A model generated the notes under the pieces. That model was given only the letters and a program-made list of their open reading frames with translations. It searched no databases and was not told where the DNA came from. Made by a program: the position numbers and the translations under genes. From an uncultured bacterium (lineage in GTDB: Bacteria; Bacillota; Clostridia; Christensenellales; QALW01): a stretch of 43,417 nt of DNA. This document shows positions 39,061-43,417 of the stretch, piece after piece (within the stretch, counting starts at the first letter, position 1; each line of letters opens with the position of its first letter). Location of the stretch: contig CAJMLN010000014.1 in the NCBI GenBank assembly GCA_905214315.1, positions 1 through 43,417 of the forward strand, given 5' to 3'.

Positions 39061-40179
39061 GTGAAAACTATTTTTAGAGCATTCCTTTCTATCATTATGA
39101 TCCTTTTTATGATTTTTACACCTAAATATTTGCTTCCGGGATTAAATACAGATATTATCAGTGATGAAATTTATGCCCGAAGGGAGAAATTCTATTACGG
39201 CGTAATTAACGTATGGCAGGTGGACTGTTTTGACGGCGGCACCGGAAGCCGGGCAATATGGCTTAAAAGCATATGCTCCGGCTTTGAAAAGCAGTATAAC
39301 GGCGTGTACATTAACGTGGAATCCGTTTCTGCCGCCATGGCCAATAAGCTGATTTCCGAGGGAAAAAAATTACCGGATATTATTTCTTTTGGTTCAGGAC
39401 TTTTACTGAAAGCGGAAAATTTTGAGCCTCTTTCATTAGATCTAACCAATATGCGCAGCGAAGTGCGCGCCGTATGCGGTGAAACCGTTGTACCTTGGTG
39501 TATGGGCGCGTATTTCATGCTGTCATCGGATAATGATGAAAATATCTGGGGGCTTGACGGAAAGACAGTAACAGGAAAAAAAAGCACAAAAACCGTTTAT
39601 TCTGTCGGTATTGCGGAACGCTCCGGATATCTTGCGCCGCTTGCACTGGTTAATTTCTGCGGGGAAGAAAAATTGCCGAATTTTCATCAGGAGCTCTCGG
39701 TATGCCGCGGAACTTCACAGGAAATGTTTGAAGCGTACAACTATTCCCAGAAGGTAAACCGCATGCTGGGCACCCAGCGGGATCTCTATCGCCTTACCGC
39801 AGCCGACAGCAGAGAAATGGGAAGAAGCAGCACAATTTCGCTTTTGAGCGGGTATACGGATCTTTTTCAATATATTGGGATATTGAAAACGGATGATGAA
39901 AAAAAGGTTTATACCATGAACGCGTTTCTTCAGTATTTGCTGGAAGAGCAGCAGCAGAGTAAAATAGGGGAATTGGGTCTCTTTCCCGTACATGCATCAG
40001 CGGCGCCGGAATACAGCAACCAATATATGCTTCAGGCCTGGGAGCAAGTAAAAAAAACACCGCTGTATTGCAAAAGCTTGGTATTTGAAAATGAATACGC
40101 TGATCAGGTAAACGAAAAAATCTTCTCCTGGCTCAAAGGCGGGGAAAAGCCGGAAGAAATAAAAAATCTTATTGAATAA
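39061..40179 (+). CDS. Membrane-anchored extracellular solute-binding-like protein
   Basis: A 372-residue protein with a single N-terminal hydrophobic segment (FRAFLSIIMILFMIFTPKYLL) and no lipobox cysteine, so it is an uncleaved signal anchor or a secreted protein rather than a lipoprotein. The rest resembles family 1 ABC solute-binding proteins: INVWQVDCFDGGTGSRA, then the KLPDIISFGSG motif and a PWCMGAYFMLSS hinge. No permease or ATPase gene is near, which is unusual for this family, and suggests a sensory or accessory role. The GTG start has a weak ribosome site (GGTGAT). The promoter of murB overlaps its stop codon. Ligand unknown. Confidence 0.7.
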   Translation: MKTIFRAFLSIIMILFMIFTPKYLLPGLNTDIISDEIYARREKFYYGVINVWQVDCFDGGTGSRAIWLKSICSGFEKQYNGVYINVESVSAAMANKLISEGKKLPDIISFGSGLLLKAENFEPLSLDLTNMRSEVRAVCGETVVPWCMGAYFMLSSDNDENIWGLDGKTVTGKKSTKTVYSVGIAERSGYLAPLALVNFCGEEKLPNFHQELSVCRGTSQEMFEAYNYSQKVNRMLGTQRDLYRLTAADSREMGRSSTISLLSGYTDLFQYIGILKTDDEKKVYTMNAFLQYLLEEQQQSKIGELGLFPVHASAAPEYSNQYMLQAWEQVKKTPLYCKSLVFENEYADQVNEKIFSWLKGGEKPEEIKNLIE

Positions 40180-40200
40180 TTTTGTGTTTTGCAGTATAAT
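40172..40200 (+). promoter_or_regulatory. Promoter of murB-PHP-rapZ-whiA
   Basis: TTGAAT (40172-40177) and a perfect TATAAT (40195-40200) are separated by 17 bases. The -35 overlaps the stop codon of the preceding gene, and a GGGAGG ribosome site follows. Confidence 0.75.
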
Positions 40201-40229
40201 AATTTAGAATATAGTGCGGGAGGAAAAGC

Positions 40230-41138
40230 ATGTCCGTTGATCAATTGAAGGATTTTATTGCCCGGAGCGGCTTTGATTATATTTTTGATGCACCTATGAA
40301 AAATTATACCACCTTAAAAATCGGTGGAAAAGCGGATATTATTGTACAGCCTCGGTCCGCACAGGAGCTGGCGCAGCTTGTGGCCAAGGCAAAGGAACAT
40401 TCCGTGCCGATATATTTTATGGGAAACGGCTCCAATATTCTGGTAAAAGATAAAGGCGTAAGGGGAATGATTGTCAGATTCGGTGCCAATATGGCCTCTA
40501 CGCAAATAGAAGGGAATGTGATTTCCGCCGGCGCGGGCATTAGCATGGCGCGATTAGCTGCTATCGCTGCTGAGAATTCCCTTACAGGCTTTGAGTTTGC
40601 CTCCGGAATTCCCGGTACGCTTGGTGGGGGAATCGTCATGAATGCCGGTGCTTATAAAGGAGAGCTGAAGGACGTGGTCATAGAAGCTACAGCGCTTTGC
40701 AGCGATGGTTCAATTGCGGTATTACATAAAGATTCACTGGATTTTTCTTACCGGCACAGCTGTTTTACCGGCAGCGATATGCTGGTTCTTTCCGCAAAAT
40801 TATTGCTGCAGAAAGGGAAGAAAGAGGAAATTCAAGGCCGCATCAGGGAATTTGCGCAAAAGCGAAGAACAACGCAGCCCTTGGAATATCCGAGCGCCGG
40901 AAGCGCGTTTAAGCGTCCTAACAACGGTTATGCAGCCGCAATGATTGACTCCTGCGGTTTAAAGGGGTATTGCGTGGGCGGTGCACAGGTATCACAAAAG
41001 CATGCCGGGTTTGTTATTAATCGTGGTAACGCTACCGCAAAAGATGTGATAGGACTGCTTACTTATGTGCAAAAAATCGTAAAAGAGCATTTTAATACGG
41101 TTTTAGAACCGGAAATAATCATAATGGGTGAGGACTGA
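40230..41138 (+). CDS. murB: UDP-N-acetylenolpyruvoylglucosamine reductase MurB
   Basis: A 302-residue flavoenzyme that reduces UDP-GlcNAc-enolpyruvate to UDP-MurNAc with NADPH, an early cytoplasmic peptidoglycan step. The FAD-binding part reads NYTTLKIGGKADIIVQP, then FMGNGSNILVKDKG and GIPGTLGGGIVMNAGAY. The catalytic serine is in PSAGSAFKRP; the C-terminal glutamate is in LEPEIIIMGE, both as in the family. A GGGAGG site precedes the ATG. It heads the transcript that continues through the PHP gene, rapZ and whiA. Confidence 0.96.
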   Translation: MSVDQLKDFIARSGFDYIFDAPMKNYTTLKIGGKADIIVQPRSAQELAQLVAKAKEHSVPIYFMGNGSNILVKDKGVRGMIVRFGANMASTQIEGNVISAGAGISMARLAAIAAENSLTGFEFASGIPGTLGGGIVMNAGAYKGELKDVVIEATALCSDGSIAVLHKDSLDFSYRHSCFTGSDMLVLSAKLLLQKGKKEEIQGRIREFAQKRRTTQPLEYPSAGSAFKRPNNGYAAAMIDSCGLKGYCVGGAQVSQKHAGFVINRGNATAKDVIGLLTYVQKIVKEHFNTVLEPEIIIMGED

Positions 41139-41141
41139 ACA

Positions 41142-41912
41142 TTGATTACGGGAGATTACCATACGCACGGCAGTTTTAGTCACGGAAAAGGCAGTGCGGC
41201 AGAAAACGCCAGGGAAGCACATTGTAAAAGGCTAAAGAGTATCGCTATTACCGAGCACGGTATGTTTACGCTGATCGGCGGCCTGCGGGCAAAACAGCTG
41301 CAGCGGGCAAGGCAGGAGATTGCCGATGCGCAGAAGCAGTATCCGGATGTAAAAATTTACTTTGGAATTGAAGCTAATTTGATCTCTCCAGGAGGGGATA
41401 TCGACATTCCAGAAATATTCAAAAATGAATTTGAAATCGTTTTGCTGGGTCTGCATTATTTTGTAAAGGGATCCGGTTTAAAAAATATAGCCCGGATAAT
41501 AGGAAGGAATTTTTTCCGAAAATTCTTTCGCCGGAGAGATATCCTTTGCCAAATGAATACGGAGGCTTTGGTAAAAGCAATGCATAAGTATGATATTGAC
41601 GCGCTGGCGCATTTAGGGACAAGCATGCCTGATTATGATATTGCCGCGGTAGCCAGAGCAGCGGAAGAAACCGATACCTGCATCGAACTGAATAATAAGC
41701 ATTGTTCGCTTTCTCTGGAGCAGCTGAAATTTCTGGCGGATACCAATGTAAAATTTTTACTGAACTCTGATGCGCATGAGCCGGCAAATGTAGGAACGGT
41801 AGAACGGGTGGAAGCCCTGGCTTTTGAGGCAGGTATTCGGGTGGAAAATATCTTGAACCTTGCACCGAATGAATATATTCCCAAGCGTTTACGAGGAGGT
41901 GGACACGCATGA
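41142..41912 (+). CDS. PHP-domain metal-dependent phosphoesterase
   Basis: A 256-residue PHP-fold protein. The metal-binding motifs are visible: DYHTHGSFSHGKGSAAENA at the N-terminus, ITEHG, YFGIEANLI, a LGLHYF loop, ALAHLG, IELNN and LNSDAHEPANVG. It probably hydrolyses a phosphate ester or is a histidinol-phosphatase-like enzyme; relatives sit between murB and rapZ in many Clostridia, so the linkage is conserved but the substrate is unknown. The start is TTG at 41142, supported by GGGTGAGGA eight bases upstream. The stop overlaps the start of rapZ by four bases (ATGA). Confidence 0.85.
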   Translation: MITGDYHTHGSFSHGKGSAAENAREAHCKRLKSIAITEHGMFTLIGGLRAKQLQRARQEIADAQKQYPDVKIYFGIEANLISPGGDIDIPEIFKNEFEIVLLGLHYFVKGSGLKNIARIIGRNFFRKFFRRRDILCQMNTEALVKAMHKYDIDALAHLGTSMPDYDIAAVARAAEETDTCIELNNKHCSLSLEQLKFLADTNVKFLLNSDAHEPANVGTVERVEALAFEAGIRVENILNLAPNEYIPKRLRGGGHA

Positions 41913-42799
41913 AATTTGTGATTGTTACCGGAATTTCCGGTGCGGGCAAAACCACGGCACTGAAAGCTTTGGAAAATATAGGTTTTTTCTGTGTAGATAA
42001 TCTGCCAAGTATTCTGCTCACCAAATTTGCAGACCTCTGCTTTCAGGGAAATACTGAATTTTCAAAAGTGGCAGTGGGAATTGATGTCCGCGGCAGGGAA
42101 TTTTTTGGCCAGCTGGAACAGGCCATCGATTATATGGATAAGAACAATTATATGGTGGACATTCTCTTTCTTTCCTGTGATCGGGACGTGCTGGTTAATC
42201 GGTATAATTTTACACGTCATGTCCATCCTCTGGCACAGGAGGGCACTATTTTAGAATGTATTGAAAAAGAAGAGCAGATCCTTGCCCCGATCAAAAAACA
42301 CGCCACGTTTATGCTGGATACCTCAAAAATGCTGCCTAAGCATATTAAGCTGGCGCTTGAACGGCTGTATAAAGAAAATAAATCCGATACCGTCAAGGTA
42401 TATATTACTTCCTTTGGGTTTAAACGCGGAATTCCTACTGATGCGGATTTTATCTTTGACGCGCGCTATCTGCCGAATCCTTATAACATTACGGAGCTGC
42501 GTCCTCACAGCGGCTTAGAATCCTGCGTGTTGCAGTATTTAAAAGGATCCGAAGATTTTAACCGTACGGTAGATATGATTTATGATTCCCTCAAATATAT
42601 GGTTCCCCTGTATCATAATTCCGGAAAACAGGAAATGCTCTATGCCATCGGCTGCACCGGGGGCTTTCACCGGTCCGTAGCCCTTGCGGAAGCAGTTGCT
42701 GAAAGGCTGAAAGCAGATGGTTTTGACATCATTTGTGAACACCGCGACCTGAGCGCAGAGGGCGGACAGGAAAAATGGAAAAATCATTCTCAGCAGTAA
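41909..42799 (+). CDS. rapZ: RNase adapter / nucleotide-binding protein RapZ (YvcJ)
   Basis: A 296-residue P-loop protein. Walker A is GISGAGKTT at residues 8-16; KALENIGFFCVDNLPS follows. The C-terminal half contains the family marks YITSFGFKRGIPTDADFIF, DARYLPNPY and the GCTGGFHRSV phosphate-binding motif. In Gram-negatives RapZ guides RNase E cleavage of GlmZ; in Bacillus the homologue YvcJ is a nucleotide-binding protein of less clear role. A GGAGGTGG site precedes the ATG. It overlaps the next gene by 25 bases. The usual neighbour yvcK is absent between it and whiA. Confidence 0.95.
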   Translation: MKFVIVTGISGAGKTTALKALENIGFFCVDNLPSILLTKFADLCFQGNTEFSKVAVGIDVRGREFFGQLEQAIDYMDKNNYMVDILFLSCDRDVLVNRYNFTRHVHPLAQEGTILECIEKEEQILAPIKKHATFMLDTSKMLPKHIKLALERLYKENKSDTVKVYITSFGFKRGIPTDADFIFDARYLPNPYNITELRPHSGLESCVLQYLKGSEDFNRTVDMIYDSLKYMVPLYHNSGKQEMLYAIGCTGGFHRSVALAEAVAERLKADGFDIICEHRDLSAEGGQEKWKNHSQQ

Positions 42800-43417
42800 C
42801 ACGGCTGGAGACCGCGAAAACAAAGTTTGGAAAAGAACCGCTGCTTTTAGCGGAGCTGGCAGCATATTCTTTTTCCTGTGGAAATATAAAGCTGGGGAGA
42901 GGGCGCCTTTCGTTGGAGCTTTCCAGTGAGTTTGAAGAAATCATTCTCCGCATTTCCGCTATTATCCGGCGGCTTTATGCTAATGCACCGGAAATACGTG
43001 TGATAGAGAAAAATCAGCCCAAAAAGCACACTTGTTTTGTGCTTGAAATCTCTCCGCAAGCGCCTGAAGGGCAACTGCTGTTTGAAATTGGCCTGCTGGA
43101 GGGAGTTGACGAAAATTACAGTTTCGGCAGCTTGAATCCTGCCGTTTTTGAAACAGTTGAATGCTTGGACGCAGTTTTACGGGGAGCTTTTTTAGGCTGT
43201 GGTGTGTTATGTGATCCGCATAAGGAATATAGATTGGAATTTGTACTTGCCCATGAGGAATTTGCAGTTTATCTTTTAAATAGAATGCTTGCCTATGGCT
43301 TTCAGGCCAAAACCATGACGCGCCGGGACAGGCATGTTATTTATATCAAACAGATTGAAAATATTTCAGATATCCTGCTTTTGATCGGCGCCCGCACTGT
43401 CATGCTGGATATCGAAA
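42775..43417 (+). CDS. whiA: WhiA-family protein (partial, C-terminus beyond right edge)
   Basis: The first 214 codons are visible. WhiA has a LAGLIDADG-like N-terminal domain and a C-terminal helix-turn-helix; only the first is inside the window. Recognised are LLAELAAYSFSCGNI, ILRISAIIRRLY, the LRGAFLGCGVLCDPHKEYRLEF core and HVIYIKQIENISDILLLIGA, all family marks. In Bacillus WhiA affects division and chromosome segregation; in actinomycetes it activates sporulation genes. The ATG at 42775 lies inside the last codons of rapZ with AGGA nearby, and no other ATG fits better. Its position straight after rapZ, without yvcK, is noted as a deviation. Confidence 0.9.
   Translation, partial: MEKSFSAVTRLETAKTKFGKEPLLLAELAAYSFSCGNIKLGRGRLSLELSSEFEEIILRISAIIRRLYANAPEIRVIEKNQPKKHTCFVLEISPQAPEGQLLFEIGLLEGVDENYSFGSLNPAVFETVECLDAVLRGAFLGCGVLCDPHKEYRLEFVLAHEEFAVYLLNRMLAYGFQAKTMTRRDRHVIYIKQIENISDILLLIGARTVMLDIE

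Noticed and set aside
41142..42865. Minus-strand frames over the PHP, rapZ and whiA genes
   Set aside because: They lie antisense to genes with full family motifs and have no initiation signals.

Overview
The window comes from an endospore-forming, low-to-moderate-GC Gram-positive, most likely an uncultured gut member of Clostridia (Eubacteriales/Christensenellales-like). Supporting signs are spoVT, a SpoVB/YabM-type flippase, YabN-type MazG, WhiA, RapZ, strong GGAGG ribosome sites, TTGACA-N17-TATAAT promoters and long catabolic operons. Genus cannot be decided from sequence alone. No tRNA, rRNA, CRISPR array or intact insertion sequence was seen.

Layout. (1) 1-3020: a minus-strand sialic-acid pair (sialidase, then NanA, cut by the left edge) facing a divergent AraC regulator. 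(2) 3021-4494: an apparently foreign segment with a CadD-type cadmium permease, hairpins and degenerate sequence. (3) 4495-15641: a second AraC gene, divergent from a ten-kilobase catabolic operon of nine genes: fucose-isomerase-family protein, FAD-linked dehydrogenase, Fe-S protein, class II aldolase, PfkB kinase, IolB, a DUF4867-like protein, FGGY kinase and a fused EtfB-EtfA. (4) 15642-16684: a gene-poor stretch with an operon terminator and a decayed DeoR regulator. (5) 16685-27759: housekeeping genes: spoVT, hup, mazG/yabN, spoVB/yabM, mnmE-mnmG-rsmG, an unknown gene, and an ABC-2 type transporter pair. (6) 27967-36920: two divergent cell-surface genes, a membrane-anchored beta-sandwich protein and a 2337-residue secreted apiosidase-like (GH140-like) multidomain enzyme. 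(7) 36948-43417: an FAD-dependent oxidoreductase, a DUF421 protein, an anchored solute-binding-like protein, then murB-PHP-rapZ-whiA, cut by the right edge.

How they work together. The surface glycosidase and the sialidase/NanA pair point to a host- or plant-glycan forager. The operon at 5472-15641 is the most novel part. It joins isomerase, kinase and aldolase steps, including the IolB-PfkB-aldolase trio that normally handles 5-deoxy-glucuronate, to a FAD dehydrogenase/Fe-S/ETF module that could pass substrate electrons to NAD or ferredoxin. The inositol-specific enzymes and any transporter are absent, so the substrate is open. The Fe-S subunit has lost both CCG motifs, and the ETF is a compact single-chain fusion.
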